DNA of 64,000 bases, from the NCBI RefSeq assembly GCF_004770615.1, contig NZ_RQER01000006.1, positions 372,001-436,000 on the forward strand, in the 5' to 3' direction. Both the position numbers and the translations under genes were made by a program. Position 1 is the stretch's first letter. The number at the start of each line of letters is the position of its first letter. The notes beneath the pieces are model-generated. The model worked only from the letters and a program-made list of their open reading frames with translations. It was not told the origin of the DNA and made no database searches. The DNA is from Leptospira langatensis (lineage in GTDB: Bacteria; Spirochaetota; Leptospiria; Leptospirales; Leptospiraceae). Below are positions 53,956-63,338 of the stretch, piece by piece.

Positions 53956-54440
53956 CAAAGCTTGCAGTATACCCTGGATCCTTTGATCCGTTGACAAGAG
54001 GACATTTGGATATTCTCCAAAGGTCTCTCGGACTTTTTGACAAGGTCATCATCGGAGTCGCAGTGAATTCGAATAAGGCGCTTCTCTTCTCTATCGAGGA
54101 AAGGATCGAGTTTATTCGCGAAGCGACAAAAGGATGGACCAATCTGGAGATAGATACCTTCGAAGGATTGACCGTGGATTACTGCAAGAAGAGAGGAGCG
54201 AAGAGCATCATTCGAGGATTGAGAGCGGTTACCGACTTCGATTACGAATATGCAATTTCCCTAATGAATCGCAAACTCGCGCCCGAAGTGGAAACCATCT
54301 TTCTGATGTCTTCCAATGACTACTCTTTCGTTTCTTCCACAATCGTAAAAGAAGTGGCTCGTCACGGAAGGGATGTATCGGCTCAAGTCCCTGAGCATGT
54401 AAGCAAGGCTTTATTGAACAAATTATCCAAAGGCAAATAA
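53952..54440 (+). CDS. coaD: phosphopantetheine adenylyltransferase
   Basis: 162 residues, as usual for the bacterial hexameric enzyme. Nucleotidyltransferase signatures: [16 protein letters not shown] (T/H-x-G-H), [15 protein letters not shown], and [16 protein letters not shown]. It makes dephospho-CoA from 4'-phosphopantetheine and ATP, the penultimate step of CoA synthesis. The ATG overlaps the argG stop. ndk follows after nine bases. Confidence 0.96.
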   Translation: MTKLAVYPGSFDPLTRGHLDILQRSLGLFDKVIIGVAVNSNKALLFSIEERIEFIREATKGWTNLEIDTFEGLTVDYCKKRGAKSIIRGLRAVTDFDYEYAISLMNRKLAPEVETIFLMSSNDYSFVSSTIVKEVARHGRDVSAQVPEHVSKALLNKLSKGK

Positions 54441-54449
54441 GGAAAACAA

Positions 54450-54863
54450 ATGGCTAGAACATTTATCATGATCAAACCCGACGGAGTTAAAAACAAACAT
54501 GTCGGTGATATTCTACAAAGGATCGAAAAAGAAGGATTCAAGATCTTAGGACTTAAATATCTCAAACTTTCTTTAGAAGACGCAAAACAATTCTATAAAG
54601 TGCATTCCGCTCGTCCTTTCTACAACGACCTTTGCAGCTATATGTCTTCCGGACCTATCGTTGCTGCGGCTTTGGAAAGAGACAATGCAGTTCAGCATTG
54701 GAGAGATGTTATCGGAGCTACCGATCCTAAAGAGGCTGCTGCAGGCACTATTCGTGCCCTCTTTGCGGAAAGCAAAGAAGCAAATGCTGTCCACGGTTCC
54801 GATTCTGACGATAACGCAGCATTAGAGATCAGCTTCTTCTTCAAAGGGAACGAACTGTTCTAA
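54450..54863 (+). CDS. ndk: nucleoside diphosphate kinase
   Basis: 137 residues with the family pattern: [18 protein letters not shown] at the start, the catalytic histidine in [20 protein letters not shown] (His about residue 115), and [21 protein letters not shown]. It balances NTP pools by transferring the gamma phosphate. Last gene of the argG-coaD-ndk unit, followed by a terminator. Confidence 0.97.
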   Translation: MARTFIMIKPDGVKNKHVGDILQRIEKEGFKILGLKYLKLSLEDAKQFYKVHSARPFYNDLCSYMSSGPIVAAALERDNAVQHWRDVIGATDPKEAAAGTIRALFAESKEANAVHGSDSDDNAALEISFFFKGNELF

Positions 54864-54887
54864 TAGAACAAACCTTCTCCTTTTAAG

Positions 54888-54920
54888 GCCCGGGGTACCG
54901 AAAGGACTGCCGGGCTTTTT
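54888..54920 (+). terminator. rho-independent terminator behind ndk
   Basis: GCCCGG pairs with CCGGGC across a 16-base loop that itself contains the palindrome GGTACC; TTTTTATTATT follows. Confidence 0.7.
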
Positions 54921-55129
54921 ATTATTATCTTATAATATACATCGCCTAACAATCGTTCTTTAAAAGCCCGGGCATCTCAAGCCAAAACAGACAGCTTATA
55001 TAAGAAGATCGAAGATCGGAAAAAAACTTTCTATATATTAGAAAAAATTCTTGTACTTTTTGGAAATATCTTTCTCAATTTTCCCCACGTAGGCGAAATA
55101 AAACCACAGTTTCGGCCGAAGCTAATAAT

Positions 55130-55303
55130 ATGAACGCAGTGACCAAAGAGCAAATTATCAAGCACAGTCGTATCATGGGCAAATATAGAAAAGACACCCT
55201 ATTCGATGGCTCCCCCGATTGGATGGACGATGTTCTGGAAGTGATCTATTCTCAGGATGAATTCCTGGGAGATAAGCCGGATATCGATCTAGATATAGAA
55301 TAA
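55130..55303 (+). CDS. 57-residue acidic protein of unknown function
   Basis: A short gene beginning MNAVTKEQIIKHSRIM with ATG at 55130 and ending in DIDLDIE at the TAA at 55301. Net acidic, no membrane segment. Codon use looks normal for the window, and it is not explained by another gene. It converges on the nitrate reductase gene with 15 bp between the stops. The upstream gap (54921-55129) is AT-rich with an inverted repeat TTTCTA/TAGAAA (55028-55044). Function unknown. Confidence 0.6.
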   Translation: MNAVTKEQIIKHSRIMGKYRKDTLFDGSPDWMDDVLEVIYSQDEFLGDKPDIDLDIE

Positions 55304-55318
55304 GGATCCAAAGATCCT

Positions 55319-58300
55319 TTAGTTCCCTGTTAGGACCCTCGATTCTCTCAATATCTTTGCGATTTCGGGACGACAGCTTCCGCAACCGGTTCCGGCACCA
55401 GTGCTTGCACCGATAGCTTGAACAGTATGGATTCCGTTTTGGATTTCCTGTTCTATATTCCCCCTTCCTACTCCATTGCAGGAGCAGACTAATGCTCCTA
55501 TCGGAGGCTTCAAAGGAGAAGATCCTGACAATAGTCGATCTCTTTTATCTCCTAGCTCAATACCAGAAGAGATCATTCCTTTAAACTCTGCAAATTCCGA
55601 TTTATCTCCTACAAGAATAGCGCCTACTAATCGGTCTCCCTTTAAGATACACTTCTTATAACGCCCTCTTTTCCTATCTAAGAAAGTGATCTCTTCATAC
55701 TCGTCAGTAAGTTCGTCCATAGGAGTATCAGGCAAACGAAGAGATACGAGTTCTAATCCGGGTATCTTTAATAGATTCGAATGCATGGACCCGTTATAAG
55801 AACCGAACTTATATCCGTAAATATGCCACGCAGCGATCTCGGCTTGCTCTTCGGTCGCTGCTACTGTGCCGTACATCCCGCTAGCATGCTCAGCTACTTC
55901 TCCGATCGCATAAATATCCGGGTCGTTGGATTGGAGAAAGCCATTCACTATAACTCCCGACTTACAATGCAGATTCGCGTCCTTTGCCAGTTCAAAGTTA
56001 GTCACTGTTCCCATTGCATAAACGATCCCGTCCGGACTGATAACGGATCCGTCCGCAAATTTCACATTCTCCAGTCTCTCGGTACCGGTAACCTTAGAGA
56101 TTTCCGTATTGAATAAGATACGGATCCCGCGTTTTTCGATCTCTTCCTTCAGTATTTCACCGGCGATCGGATCCAATTGCTTCGACATGAGCCGATCCGT
56201 TCTTACGACCACAGTCACTTCTACATTCAAAGATCTTAATGCAGCAGCTAATTCCAGTCCGAGAAGGCCTCCCCCGACGATCAACGCATGGGTATTCGGG
56301 ACGAAAAATCCTCTGATCCTATCCGCATCATTTTTGGATCTAAGACTAAAGATCCCGATCATTTGCTCGGGAATATATTTGGGGACAGAAGGGCGACTTC
56401 CTGTAGCTATGATGAGTTTATTATAAGAATATAAATTACCTTCCGAATCCTTTACTTTTTTTCCTTCCGGAAAGATCTGAGAAACACTCGTCGAGGACTT
56501 GACCTCTATATTCCAAGAAGAAATCTCTTCCTCGCCTACTCCGGATAATTGAGAGAAATCTTTCTCACCGCTGATCAAGTCAGGCAAAAGGATACGATTG
56601 TAAAAGGGATGTTCTTCTTTGCATAGGATAGTGATCTCATCATCGGGAGAAAGCGCTCTGTATTTTCGTAGAAAGGCCAGGGTCCCATTCCCTCCACCTA
56701 TAATGACGATCTTTTCCTTTTGCTTTTTGTACGGAGACACTTGCACCGCGGAGATCTTAAAGCCGGGTTGCTTAGAAAGAGGATCGAAGCGAGAACTAGT
56801 TAAGTTATTCGCTCTTGATTCGTCGTTGCCATTATTCCTTCCCCAATGCATGGGAAGGAAAACTGTCCCGACTCGGATCGTTTCCGTAAGAGTAGCTTTT
56901 ACTCGAACGCTTCCTCTTTCATTCTTGATCTCTACGATCTCGCCTTCTGAAATTCCTCTAGCCTGAGCGTCCCCAGGATGGATCTCCAAATACGGTTCTC
57001 TTTTATGCTCATTAAGTTTTCGCACCTTTCCCGTGCGAGTCATAGTATGCCATTGGTCCCTGATCCTTCCGGTAGTCAGGATCAAAGGAAATTCGGGACT
57101 CGTTCTTTCCGATTGGTCTTGAGGTTCAACGGAATGGAGCTTTGCCTTTCCATTCGGTCGATAGAATTTTCCATCTGCAAATAATCTAGGAGTTCCTCCA
57201 TGGCCCTTTGAAGGATAAGGCCATTGGACGGATCGTTTCTCCTTTAGAATGGAATAATCCAATCCGCTAATATCAATATTCGTGCCTTGCGTTAGTCTGC
57301 AATGTTCGAGAAAGACATCTTCTTCATCCTTGTAATCGAAAGAAGGAGCAAATCCCATCTTCTTAGCAAAGTCCACGATGATCCAGGTATCCGCTTTAGC
57401 TTCTCCCGGGGGGTCGAAAACCTTAGGTAGATACGTTATGCGCCTATCTGAATTCGTCATCGTTCCCTGCTTCTCGGACCATCCGGCAGCGGGGAGCACA
57501 TAATGCGCAAAAGGAATGGATTCATGTCTTGCGGAGATATCCTGAACAACGACTAACTCGGCGTTCCTAAGTCCGGCTTCGACCGTCCTAGCGTCAGGTA
57601 AACTTACAGTGGGGTTTGTGCATACGATCCAAACTGCCTTCATCTTGCCTGTGCTAAGATGTTCGAACATTTCAGTCGCGGAATATCCAGGCTTGTCCCG
57701 AACGGATTCCACTCCCCAAAAATCGGCAACCTCTCTTCGATGATTTTCGTCGGCAAGATTCCGATGTGCGGGTAAGAGATTGCAAAGGCCGCCTACTTCT
57801 CTACCTCCCATTGCATTCGGTTGACCAGTCAAGGAGAAGGGACCGGAACCAGGTTTACCTATCTTGCCGGTAATTAGATTCAAATTTATTAATGCTAGAT
57901 TTTTATTTACACCTACAACGCTCTGGTTCAATCCCATCGCCCAAAGAGTAAGAAATCCTTTGGCATTAGAGATCATGCTTGCAGCGGATTCTATTTTATC
58001 GATAGGCACTCCACATACATCCGAGTATTCCTGCATCGTATTTAGAAATACGTTTTCTTTCAGCTCTTCAAAACCTTCGGTATGAGCGTCAATAAAAGGA
58101 ATATCGACGGAGTCTGTCTCTATCAACCTCCTAGCGATCGCATTGAACAAAGCGATATCCGTTCCGGGAATGATCTGAAGATGCAGATCCGCATCTTCAC
58201 AACTTTCTGTTCTTCTAGGATCGACTACGATCAGCTTTACGTTCCGATCCGAATTCCTTCTGGCCTCAATTCTTCTAAATAGGATAGGATGACACCAAGC

Positions 58301-58831
58301 CGGATTTGCACCTGCGATTAAAAAGCAATCCGCAAGTTCTATATCTTCATACGAGATAGGAACACTGTCCTCACCCAGAGACATTTTATATCCGACTACC
58401 GCAGAACTCATGCATAGTCTTGAATTCGTATCTATATTATTTGTTCCGAGAAAACCTTTGGTAAGTTTATTTACCACGTAATATTCTTCGGTAAGTAGCT
58501 GACCCGAAACATAAAAGCCCACCGAGTCCGGACCATGATCTCGGATCAACTGTTGGAAGCGTATGGCAATCTCGTTAAGTGCCTTGTCCCAGTTTGTTCT
58601 CTCTAACTGTCCTGTTTTAGAATTTCTTGATAAAGGATAATGAATGCGATCGCTTCGATCCATCACCGTGTGATGCAGATTCATTCCCTTGGAACAAAGC
58701 ATCCCTTTATTTGCAGGATGGTTCGGATCACCTTCTACCTTAAAAGAGTTCGGGCTCTCCTTATGGATCAATATGCCACAGCCGACCCCACAATAAGAAC
58801 AGGTGGTAGCAAAACTGTTTGTTAGATCCAC
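55319..58831 (-). CDS. assimilatory nitrate reductase fused to its NAD(P)H reductase and BFD modules
   Basis: 1170 residues. Residues 1-690 are a molybdopterin oxidoreductase: N-terminal [4Fe-4S] motif CSYCGVGC (Cys11, 14, 18) with a fourth cysteine in GMLCSKGMN, LIAGANPAWCHP, and the molybdopterin-binding C-terminal domain (LTTGRIRDQWHTMTRTGK). At about 707 a FAD-dependent pyridine nucleotide reductase domain starts (KIVIIGGGNGTLAFL, second GxGxxG near ALIVGGGLLGLELA), and the last 60 residues are a BFD-type [2Fe-2S] domain with Cys1116, 1118, 1150 and 1153 (VCSCNG, TGCGSCRPE). Nitrate reductase (NasC/NasA type) and its electron-supply protein are thus one chain. The start is GTG, with an in-frame stop just before it. 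Confidence 0.92.
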   Translation of the reverse strand: MDLTNSFATTCSYCGVGCGILIHKESPNSFKVEGDPNHPANKGMLCSKGMNLHHTVMDRSDRIHYPLSRNSKTGQLERTNWDKALNEIAIRFQQLIRDHGPDSVGFYVSGQLLTEEYYVVNKLTKGFLGTNNIDTNSRLCMSSAVVGYKMSLGEDSVPISYEDIELADCFLIAGANPAWCHPILFRRIEARRNSDRNVKLIVVDPRRTESCEDADLHLQIIPGTDIALFNAIARRLIETDSVDIPFIDAHTEGFEELKENVFLNTMQEYSDVCGVPIDKIESAASMISNAKGFLTLWAMGLNQSVVGVNKNLALINLNLITGKIGKPGSGPFSLTGQPNAMGGREVGGLCNLLPAHRNLADENHRREVADFWGVESVRDKPGYSATEMFEHLSTGKMKAVWIVCTNPTVSLPDARTVEAGLRNAELVVVQDISARHESIPFAHYVLPAAGWSEKQGTMTNSDRRITYLPKVFDPPGEAKADTWIIVDFAKKMGFAPSFDYKDEEDVFLEHCRLTQGTNIDISGLDYSILKEKRSVQWPYPSKGHGGTPRLFADGKFYRPNGKAKLHSVEPQDQSERTSPEFPLILTTGRIRDQWHTMTRTGKVRKLNEHKREPYLEIHPGDAQARGISEGEIVEIKNERGSVRVKATLTETIRVGTVFLPMHWGRNNGNDESRANNLTSSRFDPLSKQPGFKISAVQVSPYKKQKEKIVIIGGGNGTLAFLRKYRALSPDDEITILCKEEHPFYNRILLPDLISGEKDFSQLSGVGEEEISSWNIEVKSSTSVSQIFPEGKKVKDSEGNLYSYNKLIIATGSRPSVPKYIPEQMIGIFSLRSKNDADRIRGFFVPNTHALIVGGGLLGLELAAALRSLNVEVTVVVRTDRLMSKQLDPIAGEILKEEIEKRGIRILFNTEISKVTGTERLENVKFADGSVISPDGIVYAMGTVTNFELAKDANLHCKSGVIVNGFLQSNDPDIYAIGEVAEHASGMYGTVAATEEQAEIAAWHIYGYKFGSYNGSMHSNLLKIPGLELVSLRLPDTPMDELTDEYEEITFLDRKRGRYKKCILKGDRLVGAILVGDKSEFAEFKGMISSGIELGDKRDRLLSGSSPLKPPIGALVCSCNGVGRGNIEQEIQNGIHTVQAIGASTGAGTGCGSCRPEIAKILRESRVLTGN

Positions 58832-59197
58832 CTAGAAAGGTTAGCAATTAACGTACCAGTAAGTTCGATTTTACCGGATCTTCTTAAAACCGGGAGTATG
58901 GATCCTAAAACGAGTACAGTGCCTAGCTAATAAAATAGTAAAATGATTAATATCATGTTCATTTTCTATACTGTACGTCAAAAATCTGCCCAATTTCTAG
59001 GAAAATTATCCCCTTTTTTAGAACAAACAGTATTAAACAGCCTCAAAATATAAGTAGAATCCGTTCCGCCCGATCCTGTTTTGAACCCAAAGGAAAGAGT
59101 GAACTACTCGTTTTAGTAATATTGTAACTGCTCTGGCACGTATTTTGCTAATTCAATGAGGAGAGCAATTATCGAGCTCCGTTGGAGACTTATTTAA
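58832..59197. other. 366-bp divergent control region of the nitrate genes
   Basis: No gene. It carries the promoters of the nitrate reductase gene (minus) and the transporter gene (plus). Found here: a sigma-54 promoter for the plus strand (59134-59149), a palindrome ATGAT-TAAT-ATCAT (58943-58956) and a widely spaced inverted pair GTACAGT (58914-58920)/ACTGTAC (58970-58976). No clear sigma-54 site faces the reductase gene. Confidence 0.7.
59134..59149 (+). promoter_or_regulatory. sigma-54 promoter (-24/-12) of the nitrate/nitrite operon
   Basis: TGGCAC-GTATT-TTGCT matches the sigma-54 consensus TGGCAC-N5-TTGC[AT] at every defined position. Transcription would begin near 59161, about 37 bases ahead of the transporter start at 59198. 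Sigma-54 promoters need an enhancer-binding activator; the dyads upstream at 58914-58976 are about 160-220 bp away, a normal distance for such sites. Confidence 0.8.
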
Positions 59198-60412
59198 ATG
59201 AAAAAATTCAGAGAGTTCCTTGCGGTTGGGCATTTTCCATCCCTTCTCAGTTCCTTTCTATATTTCGATTTCAGTTTTATGGTTTGGATGCTTCTTGCTG
59301 CATTGAGTGTCTTTATCACAGAAGAATTCAAATTAGGGCCCGCGCAAAAAGGAATGTTGGTTTCCATTCCTTTATTAGGAGGGACCCTACTCCGGATCCC
59401 TCTAGGATTACTCTCCGATAGATTCGGATCCAAGATTGTCGGCTTATGCGGAATGGGCGTGACCATGATCACCTTGGTTCTCGGTTGGCAATTTGCAAAC
59501 ACACTGCCCTTGGTTTTTTTGATCGGCCTTCTTTTAGGAACGGCAGGTGCAAGTTTCGCAGTCGCCCTTCCTCTTGCAAGTAGATGGTACCCAAAAGAAT
59601 ATCAAGGTTTAGTAATGGGAATTGCGGGAGCAGGAAATAGCGGCTCCGTATTGGCAACACTCTTTGCTCCAGACCTTGCTAGATCTTTCGGCTGGCATTT
59701 CGTATTTGCGCTGGCTTTGATCCCGATGAGCTTTGCCTTTGTCTTCTTTCTTACATTCGCAAAGGATTGCCCAGGAACTGCATCAAAAAAACCTTTATTA
59801 CAATATCTTGCACCGATCCAGTCTAGGGATGCTCTTCTTTTCTGTCTTCTCTACAGCGTAACATTTGGAGGATTCGTAGGTCTGACCAGTTTCCTTCCTA
59901 TCTTCTTTCACGATCAATACTATGTAGATAAGGTAACGACCGGATTGTATACTTCTTATTGTATCTTCGGGGCAAGCTTAGTGCGACCAGTCGGAGGTTA
60001 TTTGGCCGACCGATTCGGAGGGGTTCCGATCCTTCTTATGGTATTCGCGGGAGTCGCTACTTGCTTGATAGGGATCTCTTGGCTCCCATCGATAGCATTC
60101 ATTCTACCGATCTTTATAGTCCTCATGGTTTTCTTAGGAATAGGAAACGGTTCCGTCTTTCAATTGGTGCCGATGAGGTTCCGTAAAGAGATCGGTATCA
60201 TTACAGGATTCATCGGAGCCTTCGGTGGTCTTGGCGGATTCCTTGTCCCAAATCTTTTGGGAGGTATGAAGGCAGTCTCCGGAAGCTTCTCCTTCGGGTT
60301 CGTCGTTTTGGCAATAGTCGTAACGATTGCGGCACTTCTTCTTTTCATAATGAACACTTTCGTCTGGGAGAAGGCGGAAACTTCAGGAGCGCTGGAATTA
60401 GAATCAGCTTAG
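59198..60412 (+). CDS. NarK/NasA-type nitrate/nitrite MFS transporter
   Basis: 404 residues, twelve hydrophobic helices. Nitrate-porter signatures are GIAGAGNSGSVLATLFAPDLA (helix V) and GFIGAFGGLGGFLVPNLLG (helix XI), plus RIPLGLLSDRFGSKIVG, the MFS loop motif. It brings nitrate, and perhaps nitrite, across the inner membrane, feeding the nitrate and nitrite reductases encoded on either side. First gene of the plus-strand operon behind the sigma-54 promoter. A GGAG lies 13 bases before the ATG. Confidence 0.92.
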   Translation: MKKFREFLAVGHFPSLLSSFLYFDFSFMVWMLLAALSVFITEEFKLGPAQKGMLVSIPLLGGTLLRIPLGLLSDRFGSKIVGLCGMGVTMITLVLGWQFANTLPLVFLIGLLLGTAGASFAVALPLASRWYPKEYQGLVMGIAGAGNSGSVLATLFAPDLARSFGWHFVFALALIPMSFAFVFFLTFAKDCPGTASKKPLLQYLAPIQSRDALLFCLLYSVTFGGFVGLTSFLPIFFHDQYYVDKVTTGLYTSYCIFGASLVRPVGGYLADRFGGVPILLMVFAGVATCLIGISWLPSIAFILPIFIVLMVFLGIGNGSVFQLVPMRFRKEIGIITGFIGAFGGLGGFLVPNLLGGMKAVSGSFSFGFVVLAIVVTIAALLLFIMNTFVWEKAETSGALELESA

Positions 60413-60447
60413 TCGCATTACTGTTCACTGTATAAAGGATATATAAA

Positions 60448-62964
60448 ATGAAACGGAAGTTAGTCGTAATTGGAAATGGTATGGTGGGTCACCGATTCGC
60501 AGAGAAGATCGTGGAATTCGGCGGCACTGAAAAATTCGAGATCACAGTTTTAGGCGAAGAACCTAGAAGAGCTTATGATAGAGTACATCTATCCGAGTAT
60601 TTTACGAACCGCTCGGTAGATTCCCTCTATTTATCCGGCTCCGACTGGTACAGGACAAATGGGGTCCGACTCCTCTTATCTCAACCTGCAATCTCCTTAG
60701 ATATCGTAGCTAGGAAGATCGTCACATCCGCGGGAACTGAGCTTGAGTTTGACGAATTGGTTATTGCAACAGGATCTTCTCCGTTTATCCCGAGCTTTGA
60801 AGGCTTGGATAAAGAAGGAGTCTTTGTCTATAGAACGATAGAAGACCTAGAGAAGATGATGAGCTATGCGAAAGGTATTTCTAAAGTCGCCGTTCTAGGA
60901 GGAGGACTCTTAGGCTTAGAAGCAGCCAAAGCCGTTTTAGACATGGGAAAAGAAAGCCATGTAGTCGAATTCGCATCCCGACTCATGCCAAGACAATTAG
61001 ATGAAGCTGCATCCGCCATTTTAAAGTCCAAGATCGAATCCTTAGGGGTTCGGATCCATCTCCAAAAAGAAACGAAGAAAGCCTTAGGAGAATCCTCTTT
61101 TGCCGGCTTAGAATTCGTAGACGGTTCCGTTTTGGATGTGGATATGCTCGTGATCTCCGCAGGTATTCGTCCAAGGGACGAATTGGCAAAATCATCCGGC
61201 ATCGAAGTAGGCCCCAGAGGAGGGATCCAAATAGACGACGAACTCAGGACAAATGTCTACGGAGTATATGCCATCGGTGAGGTCGCACTTCATAAAAATA
61301 TGATATATGGATTGGTCGCACCAGGTTATGAAATGGCCGAGGTCCTGGCTTATAATCTCTGTAGCCCAGGAAAGTCCAAACAGTATTTAGGTTCGGACCT
61401 TTCTACAAAACTCAAATTGATCGGCGTGGATGTAGCTTCTTTTGGAGACGCATTAGGACTGCAAGATCATCTTCCGATCGCGTATACAAATCCGAGGACC
61501 GGAGTTTATAAGAAATTAGTCCTTTCTCCCGACGGTAAAAAGCTAAAGGGAGGGATCCTAGTAGGAGATGCGGAAGCGTATTCTAATCTTCTTACATTAT
61601 ATTTAAATAATGTCGATCTTCCTGCGGAACCGGAACGATTGATTGTTGGATCTCCTTCCGAGGAAACTTCTGCACTTGGATCTCTTCCTGATGATGCGAA
61701 GATCTGCTCCTGCAATAATGTTTCCAAAGGCGATCTCTTGAACGCGATCCGTTCAGGAGCTTGTTCCGATCTGAGCGGCCTGAAAGATTGTACTAAGGCA
61801 GGAACAGGATGTGGAGGCTGTGTTCCTCAAATGAACTCTCTCTTGAAAGAAGAATTGAGAGCGCAAGGAAAGGTTGTCACCGAACATGTTTGCGAGCATT
61901 TCAAATATTCAAGACAGGAATTATTCCAGATCGCAAAAGTAAAAGGGATCCAAAGTTTCGAAGAAATGATCCGTTCTCATGGAATGGGGAACGGATGCGA
62001 GGTTTGTAAACCTACGGTAGCTTCTATTTTAGCGAGTATCTATAACGAACCTATTCAGAAGTCGAAGCATAGAGAGATCCAAGATACGAACGATAAGTAT
62101 CTTGCGAATATCCAGCGAGGCGGAACATATTCCGTCGTGCCTCGTATTCCGGGCGGAGAGATCACTCCCGAAAAACTGATCGTGATCGGACAGATCGCAA
62201 AGAAGTACGAACTCTATTGCAAGATCACAGGTGGCCAAAGGATCGATCTACTAGGAGCGAGAATGGATCAGCTCCCGGATATTTGGAGAGATCTGGTCGA
62301 GGAAGGTTTCGAAAGCGGTCATGCCTACGGAAAAGCAATGAGAACTGTAAAGAGTTGCGTCGGCTCCACTTGGTGTAGATACGGAGTACAAGATAGCACC
62401 GCCTTCGCGATTCGCATTGAGGAAAGATATAGAGGTATCAGAGCTCCACATAAACTTAAATCTGCAGTATCCGGTTGCATTAGAGAATGTGCGGAAGCAA
62501 GAGGTAAGGACTTCGGGATCATTGCCACTGAGAAAGGTTGGAACCTTTATGTGGGCGGGAACGGAGGAGTGAATCCTAAACATGCTATCCTTTTAGCAGC
62601 CGACCTAGACGAAGAGACCTGCGTTAAATACATAGATCGATTCATTATGTTCTATGTTCGAACTGCGGATAAACTTACTCGTACTTCTGCTTGGTTAGAG
62701 CAATTGGAAGGTGGGATCGATTATCTGAAAGATGTGATCATTAACGATCGTCTTGGGATCAACAAAGACTTGGAAGCAGAAATGGAATCCCTAGTCGGAA
62801 GCTATGTCTGTGAATGGAAAGACGTAGTAGAAGATCCTGAAAAACAAAAGAAGTATAAACATTTTATAAACAGTGGGGATTCCGATCCTACAATTAGCTT
62901 TATAAATGAAAGAGGACAAAAACGTCCGATCGACTGGCCAAAAAAAGAAGCAGTCGCGAACTAG
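60448..62964 (+). CDS. nirB: NAD(P)H-dependent nitrite reductase, large subunit
   Basis: 838 residues. Domains in order: FAD/NAD(P)H reductase (KLVVIGNGMVGHRFAEKI at the start; second dinucleotide fold VAVLGGGLLGLEAAKAVL), then a BFD-type [2Fe-2S] domain (KICSCNNVSKGD, AGTGCGGCVPQM), a second CxxC near residue 517 (NGCEVCKPT), then the ferredoxin-like half and the siroheme/[4Fe-4S] domain with SCVGSTWCRYG and SGCIRECAEARGKD (C-x5-C, C-x3-C). It reduces nitrite to ammonium with six electrons from NADH. AAAGGA precedes the ATG. nirD follows nine bases later. Confidence 0.96.
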   Translation: MKRKLVVIGNGMVGHRFAEKIVEFGGTEKFEITVLGEEPRRAYDRVHLSEYFTNRSVDSLYLSGSDWYRTNGVRLLLSQPAISLDIVARKIVTSAGTELEFDELVIATGSSPFIPSFEGLDKEGVFVYRTIEDLEKMMSYAKGISKVAVLGGGLLGLEAAKAVLDMGKESHVVEFASRLMPRQLDEAASAILKSKIESLGVRIHLQKETKKALGESSFAGLEFVDGSVLDVDMLVISAGIRPRDELAKSSGIEVGPRGGIQIDDELRTNVYGVYAIGEVALHKNMIYGLVAPGYEMAEVLAYNLCSPGKSKQYLGSDLSTKLKLIGVDVASFGDALGLQDHLPIAYTNPRTGVYKKLVLSPDGKKLKGGILVGDAEAYSNLLTLYLNNVDLPAEPERLIVGSPSEETSALGSLPDDAKICSCNNVSKGDLLNAIRSGACSDLSGLKDCTKAGTGCGGCVPQMNSLLKEELRAQGKVVTEHVCEHFKYSRQELFQIAKVKGIQSFEEMIRSHGMGNGCEVCKPTVASILASIYNEPIQKSKHREIQDTNDKYLANIQRGGTYSVVPRIPGGEITPEKLIVIGQIAKKYELYCKITGGQRIDLLGARMDQLPDIWRDLVEEGFESGHAYGKAMRTVKSCVGSTWCRYGVQDSTAFAIRIEERYRGIRAPHKLKSAVSGCIRECAEARGKDFGIIATEKGWNLYVGGNGGVNPKHAILLAADLDEETCVKYIDRFIMFYVRTADKLTRTSAWLEQLEGGIDYLKDVIINDRLGINKDLEAEMESLVGSYVCEWKDVVEDPEKQKKYKHFINSGDSDPTISFINERGQKRPIDWPKKEAVAN

Positions 62965-62973
62965 GAGATCAAC

Positions 62974-63327
62974 ATGAATTCTATTGTAAAAGAACCAGTT
63001 TGGATCCCAGTGGGACCTGTTTCCGAATTCTCAGAAGAAGGCGGAGTCTGTGCGCAAGTAGACGGAACTCAGGTCGCTGTTTTCCGTTTCAGCTCTAGGA
63101 ACGAATGGTTTGCCTGTGAGAATCGATGCCCTCATACAGGGGACATGGTCCTATCCAGAGGAATGATAGGTGATTCAAAGGGTGAGCCAAAGGTGGCATG
63201 TCCAATGCACAAGAAATCCTTCTCTCTTCGTACGGGAGAATGCATTAGCGGAGATGAATATTCGATAAAGACGTATCCTATCCATATCGAAGATGGAATG
63301 GTCTATATCGGAATTGAAAAACCGTAA
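62974..63327 (+). CDS. nirD: nitrite reductase small subunit with Rieske cluster ligands
   Basis: 117 residues, NirD family of Rieske-type proteins. The cluster ligands are present as CENRCPHTGD (Cys-x-His) and KVACPMHKKSFSL (Cys-x2-His), whereas classical enterobacterial NirD lacks them, so this one probably holds a real [2Fe-2S] centre and not just a fold. It partners with NirB for ammonium formation. Eleven bases behind it begins the siroheme methyltransferase gene. Confidence 0.92.
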   Translation: MNSIVKEPVWIPVGPVSEFSEEGGVCAQVDGTQVAVFRFSSRNEWFACENRCPHTGDMVLSRGMIGDSKGEPKVACPMHKKSFSLRTGECISGDEYSIKTYPIHIEDGMVYIGIEKP

Positions 63328-63338
63328 GAGGATCTAAA

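Noticed and set aside
58907..58923. Sigma-54 promoter on the minus strand for the nitrate reductase gene
   Set aside because: The -24 element (GTGCC) is partial and no TGCAA-type -12 element stands at the proper distance.
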